DNA of 12,652 bases, taken from positions 1 through 12,652 of the forward strand of contig JBIKXS010000058.1 in NCBI GenBank assembly GCA_044355655.1, read 5' to 3'. How positions within the stretch are numbered: the first letter of the stretch is position 1; each line of letters starts with the position of its first letter. A model generated the notes under the pieces. The model worked only from the letters and a program-made list of their open reading frames with translations, searched no databases and was not told where the DNA came from. This DNA is from UBA3064 sp023258775. GTDB lineage: Bacteria; Pseudomonadota; Gammaproteobacteria; Burkholderiales; Burkholderiaceae_E. Positions 7,170-12,652 of this stretch are shown one piece after another. The translations under genes and the position numbers were made by a program.

Positions 7170-7439
7170 ATGATGAAACAAAAGCCGTCCCCGCCAAAGC
7201 GAGCAAGGCCTGCTCCAAGCCTTGTTGATGCACCCGTTAGGAAGACGGTTGCTATGCCCTTCGGCAGCACACTTGAGCTCGCTGATACGCCATCGATGGA
7301 GGGTACCCGTTGGTGTACTTACTGCCTGGGCCCAAAAAATGCCGATGGTGGCATGTGGATGATTCTTCAAGGTGGCATCACGCGACGCTGGCTCTGCGTA
7401 GCCTGTGCTGCAAAGCATCGACCGTTCAGCGCGAGCTAA
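7170..7439 (+). CDS. Small zinc-ribbon-like hypothetical protein
   Basis: An 89-residue protein I do not recognise. The N-terminus is basic and proline-rich (MMKQKPSPPKRARPAPS), probably disordered. The C-terminal half has two CxxC pairs, WCTYC (residues 48-52) and LCVAC (75-79), separated by a glycine- and tryptophan-rich stretch (GGMWMILQGGITRRWLC). This spacing is typical of a four-cysteine zinc ribbon, so a nucleic-acid- or protein-binding role is possible. Two ATGs are adjacent (7170 and 7173), and the ribosome-binding site is weak. The paired cysteines make this frame more credible than the overlapping minus-strand frame. The next gene, also plus strand, begins 99 bp later. Confidence 0.6.
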   Translation: MMKQKPSPPKRARPAPSLVDAPVRKTVAMPFGSTLELADTPSMEGTRWCTYCLGPKNADGGMWMILQGGITRRWLCVACAAKHRPFSAS

Positions 7440-7538
7440 CGCCAGTCAACTGATTGTTATTTGTATTTTTTATAGCACCACTATTTTCTGCCCCTCTGAT
7501 AGCCGTAATTCGATCATTAGCCAAGAGGCAAAGAAATA

Positions 7539-7973
7539 ATGATCGCTAGCACGAGCATGACAAAAGCCATGCAGACCACCTCACGACAAATCCGAGCAAA
7601 GAACGATGTTGCTGCGCTCCAGTCTGGCCTCGAAACACTCAAAGGCCTGACGAGCGTTTCGCAAAAGCGTCAGGATTCGGTTGCTAGGCTAACTCAGGCA
7701 CGTGACGAGTTAAGGAGTTATCTTAGATTCATGATGTTTCTTTTATCACCCGAAAAGCAAAGGCAACTTTCGGCGATCTTAAGCCGCATTGAAGCACTTA
7801 TTGAATCTGGATCTCGTCACCAAAACATCATGCCGATCGGAGTTGATTCGGAGAAAGCTGTTCGAATTCAGCTTCATTCAGCGATATCAGGCGAGGACTT
7901 CTTGCAGCAGGTCGAGAAGACCCTCGCGCAAATGCGCAAAGCGCTTACTGACCCTAAAGTTTCAAAGATTTAA
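7539..7973 (+). CDS. Helical hypothetical protein
   Basis: A 144-residue protein without recognised motifs. It is rich in Lys, Arg, Gln, Glu and Leu and looks almost wholly alpha-helical, with heptad-like stretches around residues 20-60 (KNDVAALQSGLETLKGLT, VARLTQARDELRSYL) and 115-140 (FLQQVEKTLAQMRKAL), so coiled coil or oligomer formation is plausible. There is no signal peptide, and one short hydrophobic patch (YLRFMMFLL, near residue 61) is too short for a confident membrane helix. AGAGG lies about 10 nt before the ATG; an in-frame ATG six codons later is an alternative start. It lies between the zinc-ribbon-like gene and the Bug-family gene, same strand. No function is proposed. Confidence 0.6.
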   Translation: MIASTSMTKAMQTTSRQIRAKNDVAALQSGLETLKGLTSVSQKRQDSVARLTQARDELRSYLRFMMFLLSPEKQRQLSAILSRIEALIESGSRHQNIMPIGVDSEKAVRIQLHSAISGEDFLQQVEKTLAQMRKALTDPKVSKI

Positions 7974-8062
7974 CGAAGAAAACCGGAATTACGGGATCAA
8001 AAAACCACATGTGAAGAATTGCCTTCGATGGTAGCTTTCCGAGGTCACTTGAGGAGACTTCG

Positions 8063-9049
8063 ATGACCACACAAAGACGACAATTTAGCCTCTCGCTCGC
8101 TGCAGCAGGGACAGCTTTACTGGGTTTTCCAGCAGCAAAGAGTCAGGCATTTCCGAGCAAACCGATCAAGATTATCGTTCCATTTCCAGTGGGAGGAACG
8201 ACAGATATTGTTGCCCGATTGGTCGCCCAGAGGATGAGTCAATCGATGGGACAGGCGGTGACTGTCGAGAATAAGGCCGGCGCTGGTGGTGCGATTGGCG
8301 CCGATGCCGTTGCCAAAGCAGCCCCTGATGGCTACACCATGCTGATGCACAACTTAACCTTTCCAATGACCTCAGTTGCGCAAACGCTCGCTGGACGATC
8401 TCCTTTCAATGTTGATACCGATCTTATTGGTGTATCGATTTCAGTGTATGTGCCTTTTATGTGGACCGCTCACCCGAGCGTTCAAGCCCGCGATCTTCGT
8501 GAGCTTGCTCAGTTACTTCGCACACAGAAACTCGACTACAACTACGGTTCGACAGGCCCTGGGTCAGCGATGCATGTTCAAGGGGAGGCCTTTAAAAAGG
8601 AGGCCCAAGTTGCGATGCAACACGTTCCCTTCAGGGGCGCAGCCCCGCTTAAACTTGAGCTACTCGCTGGCCGTATCCAAGTTGGTGGCGACCAATTGTC
8701 AACCTCCATGGCGGAAATCAAGGCAGGCACGCTCAAGGCGCTTGCGACTACCGCATCAACAAGAGTCGCCTCGCTGCCGACAGTACCAACCGTTAGGGAG
8801 CTTGGCTTTCCAAATCTTGAGCTAGAAGGATGGAATGGCTTGTTTGTACCCGCCAAAACTCCTCGAGATATCGTTGAACGGCTTAGTCGCGAGGCAGCCG
8901 CAGCTGTGAAGCATCCGGAGGTTTCTCGCAAGTTAATCGAAATGGGAGCTGAGCCGGTGGGCTCAAGCGCAGCGGCACAAGATGAAATCTTTAAGCGACA
9001 AATGAATCAGTTTCGACCCGTTATTCGCGAAATGAATATAGAAAGCTGA
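8063..9049 (+). CDS. Bug-family tripartite tricarboxylate transporter binding protein
   Basis: Periplasmic solute-binding protein of the Bug/TctC family, which captures carboxylates or other small acids for TctAB-type transport and is greatly expanded in Burkholderiales. The 328-residue length is typical. The signal peptide has a Tat-like TQRRQFSLSLA (residues 3-13) and likely cleavage at SQA|F (residue 29). Family motifs follow: PSKPIKIIVPFPVGGTTDIV (31-50), VENKAGAGGAIGADAVAKA (68-86) and PDGYTMLM. Later FRGAAPLKLELLAGRIQ and the ending RPVIREMNI also fit. AGGAG lies 8 nt before the ATG. No tctA or tctB membrane gene is nearby, so it is an orphan, as most Bug proteins are. The ligand cannot be predicted. 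Confidence 0.92.
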   Translation: MTTQRRQFSLSLAAAGTALLGFPAAKSQAFPSKPIKIIVPFPVGGTTDIVARLVAQRMSQSMGQAVTVENKAGAGGAIGADAVAKAAPDGYTMLMHNLTFPMTSVAQTLAGRSPFNVDTDLIGVSISVYVPFMWTAHPSVQARDLRELAQLLRTQKLDYNYGSTGPGSAMHVQGEAFKKEAQVAMQHVPFRGAAPLKLELLAGRIQVGGDQLSTSMAEIKAGTLKALATTASTRVASLPTVPTVRELGFPNLELEGWNGLFVPAKTPRDIVERLSREAAAAVKHPEVSRKLIEMGAEPVGSSAAAQDEIFKRQMNQFRPVIREMNIES

Positions 9050-9123
9050 GCGCAGGCCTGACCGAGCAATCATGTTGCCGCGCGAGGACCGCAGCCGCTT
9101 GATGAACGGACCGAGCTAACGGG

Positions 9124-9165
9124 GGACTAGTCTCCCATGCTTGGAGATTAATCTCCCATGCTTGG
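9124..9165 (-). repeat. 21-bp tandem duplication across a gene's stop codon
   Basis: Two adjoining 21-bp units, 9145-9165 and 9124-9144, differ at three positions. Read on the minus strand, the first unit encodes PSMGD plus TAA (end of the membrane-protein gene); the second again encodes PSMGD in the same frame followed by TAG. Each unit junction also forms a small palindrome (GGAGATTAATCTCC at 9143-9156; GACTAGTC at 9125-9132). These sit between two converging genes and might weakly assist termination, though no T-run follows. Confidence 0.8.
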
Positions 9166-9375
9166 TTGATGGGCAGCGTCTGGCTTTTTCACGCCAAGTA
9201 CGGTGAGTGCCCAGCCACCAAGCATCGTTACAAGCCCAAAAATAAGCACGCCCTCAGGAATTGGGTTATTACCAACAATGACAGGTGAGACCATGAGCGT
9301 TGCGGCTCCGGCAAGCATGAGTGCACCACCAAAGATTCGGGCTAGAGGACTACTGCTATCGTTTTCGTTTTTCAT
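9148..9375 (-). CDS. Small two-helix membrane protein
   Basis: A 75-residue protein of unknown family, starting MKNENDSSSPLARI. Two hydrophobic stretches, about residues 14-35 (FGGALMLAGAATLMVSPVIV) and 41-61 (VLIFGLVTMLGGWALTVLG), predict a helical hairpin in the inner membrane. The loop NNPIPEG and the C-terminal tail KKPDAAHQPSMGD are hydrophilic. An upstream start at 9420 would add 15 residues (MLGSTHPIHRQWMCS), but that part coincides with a perfect inverted repeat, so the ATG at 9375 is preferred. It lies downstream of the DsrE-like gene on the same strand, 146 bp away. The end of the gene is tandemly duplicated. Confidence 0.6.
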   Translation of the reverse strand: MKNENDSSSPLARIFGGALMLAGAATLMVSPVIVGNNPIPEGVLIFGLVTMLGGWALTVLGVKKPDAAHQPSMGD

Positions 9376-9377
9376 AG

Positions 9378-9409
9378 AACACATCCACTGACGGTGAATT
9401 GGATGTGTT
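9378..9409 (-). promoter_or_regulatory. Perfect hairpin just before a start codon
   Basis: AACACATCCA at 9378-9387 pairs exactly with TGGATGTGTT at 9400-9409 around a 12-bp loop. On the minus-strand transcript the 3' arm ends 2 nt before the AUG at 9375 and contains the only GGA that could serve as ribosome-binding site. It could be an mRNA switch controlling translation, or a DNA operator dyad. Confidence 0.6.
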
Positions 9410-9450
9410 GAGCCTAACAATTTAGAAAGCTATTGAAAATTCGCGGATTC

Positions 9451-9472
9451 TTATAGGGGCGACCCCTTATAA
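9451..9472. repeat. Inverted repeat between two minus-strand genes
   Basis: TTATAGGGG at 9451-9459 is mirrored by CCCCTTATAA at 9463-9472, with one extra T in the right arm and a CGA loop. It lies 50 bp beyond the stop of the DsrE-like gene and 76 bp before the small membrane-protein start. It could be a terminator stem (no T-run follows) or an operator. Confidence 0.45.
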
Positions 9473-9521
9473 CTAGGACAACGAAACAAGCCTGCCAGCG
9501 TTCTGGTCCAAACTAGAAGGC

Positions 9522-9956
9522 TCAAGGCCTAATGTATGCCCAGCCCTGCTGCTGTCGCTTCATCAGTTGAATAACGCCAGCTGGGACATAACTAATCGCA
9601 TCATGCATATCCGCTTTGTTGATTTTTTGAGCCGTCATCGTGTTCTCGCAGGCAACAATCGAAATACCTGATTTGATCGCCTGGGTAACACGAGTTGCGG
9701 TCGTCGCTTCCATCCTGAGCATATGGATACCGGGGCCGTAAACAACAATTTCAATATCGATATTGTCTTTACCAAGGTCATCTTGGGCATTTCGTGCGTT
9801 ATTAAGTGCGAGATTCCATTTGGCAGGATCGTTATCACTAACCTGCAAGACAATTTTTGCCTTTTGCTGAGCAGCCATACTCACAGCGCTATGAGTCAAA
9901 ACTGCAAAGGCCATCACAAAGCCAAGCATCAAGTGACGAAAAATTTTCAACATCAT
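9522..9956 (-). CDS. Exported DsrE-like protein
   Basis: DsrE/DsrF-like fold protein; family members carry sulfur on a conserved cysteine or act in sulfur and redox chemistry, though many exported ones are uncharacterised. Of the 144 residues, about 1-29 are a signal peptide (hydrophobic LMLGFVMAFAVL, then SAVSMAA). The domain starts KIVLQVSDNDPAKWNLALNN, followed by IEIVVYGPGIHML. The single mature cysteine is Cys103 in SIVACENTM, the usual DsrE cysteine position. It ends VPAGVIQLMKRQQQGWAYIR, common in this subgroup. It is periplasmic by prediction. The gene lies 31 bp after the PNPOx-like gene on the same strand and is probably co-transcribed with it. AGAGAG before the adjacent ATG pair is a modest ribosome-binding site. 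Confidence 0.8.
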   Translation of the reverse strand: MMLKIFRHLMLGFVMAFAVLTHSAVSMAAQQKAKIVLQVSDNDPAKWNLALNNARNAQDDLGKDNIDIEIVVYGPGIHMLRMEATTATRVTQAIKSGISIVACENTMTAQKINKADMHDAISYVPAGVIQLMKRQQQGWAYIRP

Positions 9957-9987
9957 GTTCTCTCTATGTCAATTTTTTAAAAAGGGA

Positions 9988-10626
9988 TCAAGGCAGCAAC
10001 CACTGCCATTCGTCAACAGAAAACCGCGCTCGTCGGTGACCGGCGACATTTAACTCAAGCCAGTCCATATCAATAAAATTGGCCTTGATGACACAAAAAT
10101 TGTGAGCGATCTCCTGATCCTGTATGCGCTTAATGCCGTTCGCCCCCGAAGGCTCGGTTATCTTCGCTACAGAGGGCTCGGCTGTCTTCGCCCCCGAAGG
10201 CTCGGCTGGCTTCTCCATCAAGCTACCCGGCGGGTGAGGACTCAAATAGTCACGCGCTGCCGCAGTCAATTTCAGGCGATCCCACCGGCTTTCGACATCA
10301 GGGCCTGATTCCAAGACATGGACCTTCACCGCAACGCGCAACTGCCATTGCAATCGCTTGCTCCAGAAATGAAGCAAAGCACCGGGATACTGCTTGAGCT
10401 CGGCAATCTTGGGGCTCCTGCGATCAGAATAAATTTCAAAGCATTTTTCTTGAAGATTGACTTCACGCAACACAACGGTCCGTGCACTGGGCTGCTGAGC
10501 AAGGTCAATCGATGCAAGCACTGGGGTGCGCCACTCGTGGTGCCGATCGCGGCTCGCCCGTTCTAACTCTTGCCAGATGCGCGCTTTAATCGCCTGAGCT
10601 GTCTCAAGTGGCCTTGGCGCCGCCAT
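9988..10626 (-). CDS. PNPOx-like flavin-binding protein
   Basis: Split-barrel flavoprotein resembling pyridoxamine 5'-phosphate oxidase, closer to the Alr4036-type subfamily than to PdxH; probably cytoplasmic and FMN-binding, actual reaction unknown. Motifs seen are SARTVVLREV (47-56), SDRRSPKIAEL (67-77), LLHFWSKRLQWQLRV (84-98) and a C-terminal segment MDWLELNVAGHRRARF (187-202) ending WQWLLP. The length, 212 residues, is typical. Residues 140-163 form three 8-residue repeats (PAEPSGAK, TAEPSVAK, ITEPSGAN) in a loop between the barrel and the C-terminal strand, which is unusual. GGAGAG lies about 10 nt before the ATG. The gene is 105 bp downstream of acr3 and 31 bp before the DsrE-like gene, so it may belong to the arsenic cluster, but no direct link is shown. 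Confidence 0.82.
   Translation of the reverse strand: MAAPRPLETAQAIKARIWQELERASRDRHHEWRTPVLASIDLAQQPSARTVVLREVNLQEKCFEIYSDRRSPKIAELKQYPGALLHFWSKRLQWQLRVAVKVHVLESGPDVESRWDRLKLTAAARDYLSPHPPGSLMEKPAEPSGAKTAEPSVAKITEPSGANGIKRIQDQEIAHNFCVIKANFIDMDWLELNVAGHRRARFSVDEWQWLLP
10139..10210 (-). repeat. Three 24-bp tandem repeats within a coding region
   Basis: Units at 10139-10162, 10163-10186 and 10187-10210 share TTCG...GGCTCGG. The outer two differ at only 3 of 24 bases; the middle differs from the last at 5. Each encodes eight residues of the PNPOx-like protein (consensus xxEPSGAK), keeping the frame. This suggests in-frame expansion by slippage. Confidence 0.85.
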
Positions 10627-10665
10627 GCAGTCGTCTCTCCAAGTATGTTTATGGGCATTGCCACC

Positions 10666-10716
10666 CTATTGAGGTCCGCTGCCTATTGACGGACTCTCCC
10701 AATTGATGGCGGCTCC
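10666..10716. repeat. Three 17-bp imperfect direct repeats
   Basis: Consecutive units at 10666-10682 (CTATTGAGGTCCGCTGC), 10683-10699 (CTATTGACGGACTCTCC) and 10700-10716 (CAATTGATGGCGGCTCC) share CnATTGAnG...CTnC. They fill most of the 105-bp gap between acr3 and the PNPOx-like gene, about 40-90 bp upstream of the latter's start. They could bind a regulator or be slippage debris. A small inverted repeat, GTCCG/CGGAC at 10674-10694, overlaps them. Confidence 0.5.
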
Positions 10717-10731
10717 CGAACAATACCCGAA

Positions 10732-11760
10732 TTAGGGCGCAGCAGCGCTTTCGTACCAGCGCTTTGATCGATTCACGACATAGACAAGCGCAAGCATCAG
10801 CGGTACCTCAATGAGAACACCAACGACTGTGGCAAGTGCCGCTCCTGATTCAAATCCAAACAAACTAATTGCAGCCGCCACCGCCAACTCGAAGAAATTA
10901 CTTGCACCGATAAGCGCAGAGGGGCATGCGACAGCATGTGACTCGCCAAACTTTCGATTCAACCAATAGGCAAATCCGGCATTAAATACGACTTGCAAAA
11001 AGATCGGAATGCTCAAAAGAACAATGATTAAGGGCTGCTCAAGAATCGCCTTACCCTGAAAGGCGAAAAGCAAAATCAATGTTGCGAGCAAGGAAAGTAT
11101 CGACCACGGACCCATCATGCGCAACGCTTGCTCGAGAGCCTCAGAGCCGAGCTTGAGCAGTTTTCGCCGAAGTACCTGTGCAATGAGAACCGGAATCACA
11201 ATATAGAGCAATACCGATATGAACAATGTATCCCAGGGAACCGTGATCGAGGAGAGGCCAAGCAGCAGGCCCACGATGGGTGCAAAGGCAAATATCATAA
11301 TCAAGTCATTGAGCGCGACCTGACTGAGTGTGAAGAGCGGGTCGCCATGGGTTAGTCGACTCCACACAAAAACCATCGCAGTGCAAGGTGCTGCGGCGAG
11401 CAAAATTAGGCCGGCGATGTAACTGTCAAGCTGATGTTCTGGCAAGTACGCAGAAAACAAATGGCGAATAAAGATCCAGGCCAAGAGCGCCATCGAGAAT
11501 GGTTTGACCGCCCAATTGATAAAAAGTGTAATACCTATGCCACGCCAGTGTTGTTTGAGCTCTCTAAGGCTGGAAAAGTCGACCTTTAAGAGCATCGGAA
11601 TGATCATCACCCAGATGAGTACGCCAAGCGGAAGGTTCACTTGAGCAAACGTCAAACCACCGATCGCTTGCATCGGCTCGGGGAAGCTTTGCCCTAGAAA
11701 AACGCCGATGACGATACAAAGCGCTACCCAAAGGCTTAGGTAACGCTCAAAGCTTCGCAT
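10732..11760 (-). CDS. acr3: ACR3-family arsenite efflux transporter
   Basis: Inner-membrane arsenite exporter of the ACR3 (bile/arsenite/riboflavin transporter) superfamily; removes arsenite made by ArsC, driven by the proton motive force. At 342 residues with about ten predicted hydrophobic helices it matches the family. The essential cysteine is present as Cys126 in LLAAAPCTAMVFVWS, the family signature; other typical stretches are NLPLGVLIWVMIIPMLLKVD, INWAVKPFSMALLAW and ALIGASNFFELAVA. It lies 27 bp downstream of arsC on the same strand, clearly one operon. No good ribosome-binding site precedes the ATG, and an in-frame stop lies shortly upstream, so translation may rely on coupling. 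A 105-bp gap follows before the PNPOx-like gene. Confidence 0.96.
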   Translation of the reverse strand: MRSFERYLSLWVALCIVIGVFLGQSFPEPMQAIGGLTFAQVNLPLGVLIWVMIIPMLLKVDFSSLRELKQHWRGIGITLFINWAVKPFSMALLAWIFIRHLFSAYLPEHQLDSYIAGLILLAAAPCTAMVFVWSRLTHGDPLFTLSQVALNDLIMIFAFAPIVGLLLGLSSITVPWDTLFISVLLYIVIPVLIAQVLRRKLLKLGSEALEQALRMMGPWSILSLLATLILLFAFQGKAILEQPLIIVLLSIPIFLQVVFNAGFAYWLNRKFGESHAVACPSALIGASNFFELAVAAAISLFGFESGAALATVVGVLIEVPLMLALVYVVNRSKRWYESAAAP

Positions 11761-11787
11761 AAGGATTAATTTTTGTTCGATCGTATT

Positions 11788-12282
11788 TCAATGTTTTCCG
11801 ATTGCCTCAATCTCCCGTTGAATCGCCAAACTGTCAAGCGAATCAATGGGTAAGGCCAGCATCAATTCGATTCGTCGGCGTAAGATCATTGCGGTATCCC
11901 AAAAGATCTTGTCGAGCTGCTCATCAGTGCCCTCTGTTGCCGCTGGGTCGGCAACTCCCCAATGCGCGGTCATCGGCTGACCTGGCCATATCGGACATAC
12001 CTCACCCGCAGCCTTGTCGCAGACCGTAAAGACGAAGTCGAGCACAGGAGCGTTGGGCTGAGCGAATTCGTTCCAATCCTTACTTCGATAGTCTTGCGAA
12101 GGTACGCGCAAAACCTCAAGCGTCCTCAGCGCAAAGGGATGAACTTTTCCTGCCGGATGGCTACCCGCTGAATATGCGATGAACCGACCACCCCCGAGCT
12201 GGTTCATGATGCCTTCGGCCATAATCGAGCGTGCAGAATTATGGGTACAAATGAATAGAACGTTATAATGCGCCTTGGACAT
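11788..12282 (-). CDS. arsC: Arsenate reductase, low-molecular-weight phosphatase type
   Basis: Cytoplasmic enzyme reducing arsenate to arsenite, giving the substrate for ACR3. The fold is that of low-molecular-weight tyrosine phosphatases. Numbering from the ATG at 12285 (165 residues), the CX5R loop is Cys13-THNSA-Arg19, the aspartate of ADPAA is Asp113, and Cys89 and Cys97 (TVCDKAAGEVC) match the resolving cysteines of thioredoxin-linked ArsC. Two ATGs are adjacent; AGGGGAG is only 2 nt before the first but 5 nt before the second (12282, MSKAHYN), so the second is chosen. It starts about 11 bp after the arsJ stop and ends 27 bp before acr3, which makes one operon. Confidence 0.95.
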   Translation of the reverse strand: MSKAHYNVLFICTHNSARSIMAEGIMNQLGGGRFIAYSAGSHPAGKVHPFALRTLEVLRVPSQDYRSKDWNEFAQPNAPVLDFVFTVCDKAAGEVCPIWPGQPMTAHWGVADPAATEGTDEQLDKIFWDTAMILRRRIELMLALPIDSLDSLAIQREIEAIGKH

Positions 12283-12293
12283 CATGACTCCCC

Positions 12294-12652
12294 TTAAGTA
12301 GGCTCTCTCGGAGCCGGATTGAGCCTTAGATCATGCTCAGCATGCTTGATCGGTAGGGCCAAACTGATGATCCAACAGGCTATAAGCATGCTTGCCGATC
12401 CAATCAAGGACCAGGCGATGCCACCCCATTGGTACAAAAGGCCTGACAAGAAAGTGCCGGCGAATCGGCCCGTTGCATTGGCTGCGTAATAAAAGCCAAC
12501 ATCTTCAGCCGCCTTTTCTGAGCCCGCATAGGCGAGCACCAAATAAGAGTGGACCGAGGAATTCACAGCGAATGCAAAGCCAAAAAGCGCAAGCCCACCC
12601 ACAACCACCCATTGCAAATCGTCTGGCTTGACCTGATCAGGCTCAAGCTCAA
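12294..12652 (-). CDS. arsJ: MFS exporter, likely ArsJ (C-terminal part)
   Basis: Last part of a major-facilitator transporter; the reading frame stays open to the right edge, so the N-terminal part lies outside. The stretch FAFAVNSSVHSYLVLAYAG, then EDVGFYYAANATGRFAGTFL and SGLLYQWGG, resembles ArsJ, the organoarsenical exporter that pumps out 1-arseno-3-phosphoglycerate made by a paired GAPDH-like enzyme. About three hydrophobic helices are visible, ending in a polar tail KHAEHDLRLNPAPREPT. Position directly before arsC and acr3 supports an arsenic role. A general MFS transporter remains possible because only the C-terminal third is visible. I infer that gapdh and arsR lie beyond the right edge. 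Confidence 0.8.
   Translation of the reverse strand, partial: ELEPDQVKPDDLQWVVVGGLALFGFAFAVNSSVHSYLVLAYAGSEKAAEDVGFYYAANATGRFAGTFLSGLLYQWGGIAWSLIGSASMLIACWIISLALPIKHAEHDLRLNPAPREPT

Noticed and set aside
6985..7173. 62-codon plus-strand frame across the repeat region
   Set aside because: Its sequence is mostly translated repeat DNA (Phe/Ser/Leu-rich) and it overlaps the start of the next gene.
7158..7418. 86-codon minus-strand frame overlapping the zinc-ribbon-like gene
   Set aside because: No domain pattern or good ribosome-binding site; the plus-strand frame has two ordered CxxC pairs.
9071..9118. 15-codon GC-rich frame after the Bug-family gene
   Set aside because: Too short and without a ribosome-binding site; I cannot tell it from chance or a decayed gene fragment.
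9376..9420. Longer N-terminus of the small membrane protein (start at 9420)
   Set aside because: The extension is largely translated inverted repeat and precedes a more credible start at 9375.
9969..9974. TTGACA (minus strand) before the DsrE-like gene as a -35 box
   Set aside because: It is only about 12 nt from the start codon, leaving no room for a -10 and leader.

Overview
The window looks like a chromosomal segment of a Gram-negative betaproteobacterium, most likely order Burkholderiales. The evidence is a Bug-family (TctC-type) solute-binding protein, a TonB-dependent outer-membrane receptor, Tat-like signal peptides and proteobacterial-type ArsC and ArsJ proteins. This placement is inferred from protein families; there is no rRNA or other marker. 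Most of the window has moderate GC (hand-counted 60-base lines give about 42-57%), but katG at the left edge is clearly richer (55-78% in sampled lines).

Layout. (1) Bases 1-87 are probably the last 28 codons of an unidentified plus-strand gene that converges on katG. (2) katG (catalase-peroxidase, minus strand) is divergent from a two-gene plus-strand unit: a TonB-dependent siderophore receptor and, 6 bp downstream, a DUF1513 periplasmic protein. The 271-bp region between them holds a 37-bp OxyR-like site and a Fur-like half-site. I read this as an iron and peroxide stress module. (3) A minus-strand pair, a VOC-fold protein and an NTF2-like protein, overlaps by 4 bp. (4) Bases 6870-7169 are non-coding and contain two sets of short direct repeats that could be a mobile-element scar. 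They are followed by two unrecognised small plus-strand genes, one with a two-CxxC zinc-ribbon pattern. (5) Next comes an orphan Bug-family binding protein on the plus strand. (6) From about 9.1 kb to the right edge all genes are on the minus strand: [arsJ, cut by the edge] - arsC - acr3 - flavin-binding PNPOx-like protein - DsrE-like exported protein - small two-helix membrane protein.

Function. The right-hand genes form an arsenic-resistance block. ArsC reduces arsenate, ACR3 exports the arsenite, and ArsJ exports an arsenylated glycolytic intermediate. The PNPOx-like and DsrE-like genes downstream suggest a flavin or sulfur redox extension, but that link rests on position only. Small-scale oddities include a perfect 10-bp hairpin that ends 2 nt before an AUG, a 21-bp tandem duplication that copies the last codons and stop of the same gene, a three-unit octapeptide repeat inside the PNPOx-like protein, and three 17-bp direct repeats upstream of it. 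No tRNA, rRNA, CRISPR array or complete insertion sequence was found. I see no clear undescribed system. The most promising leads are the receptor-DUF1513 operon under a combined peroxide and iron control region, and the gene carrying the start-codon hairpin.
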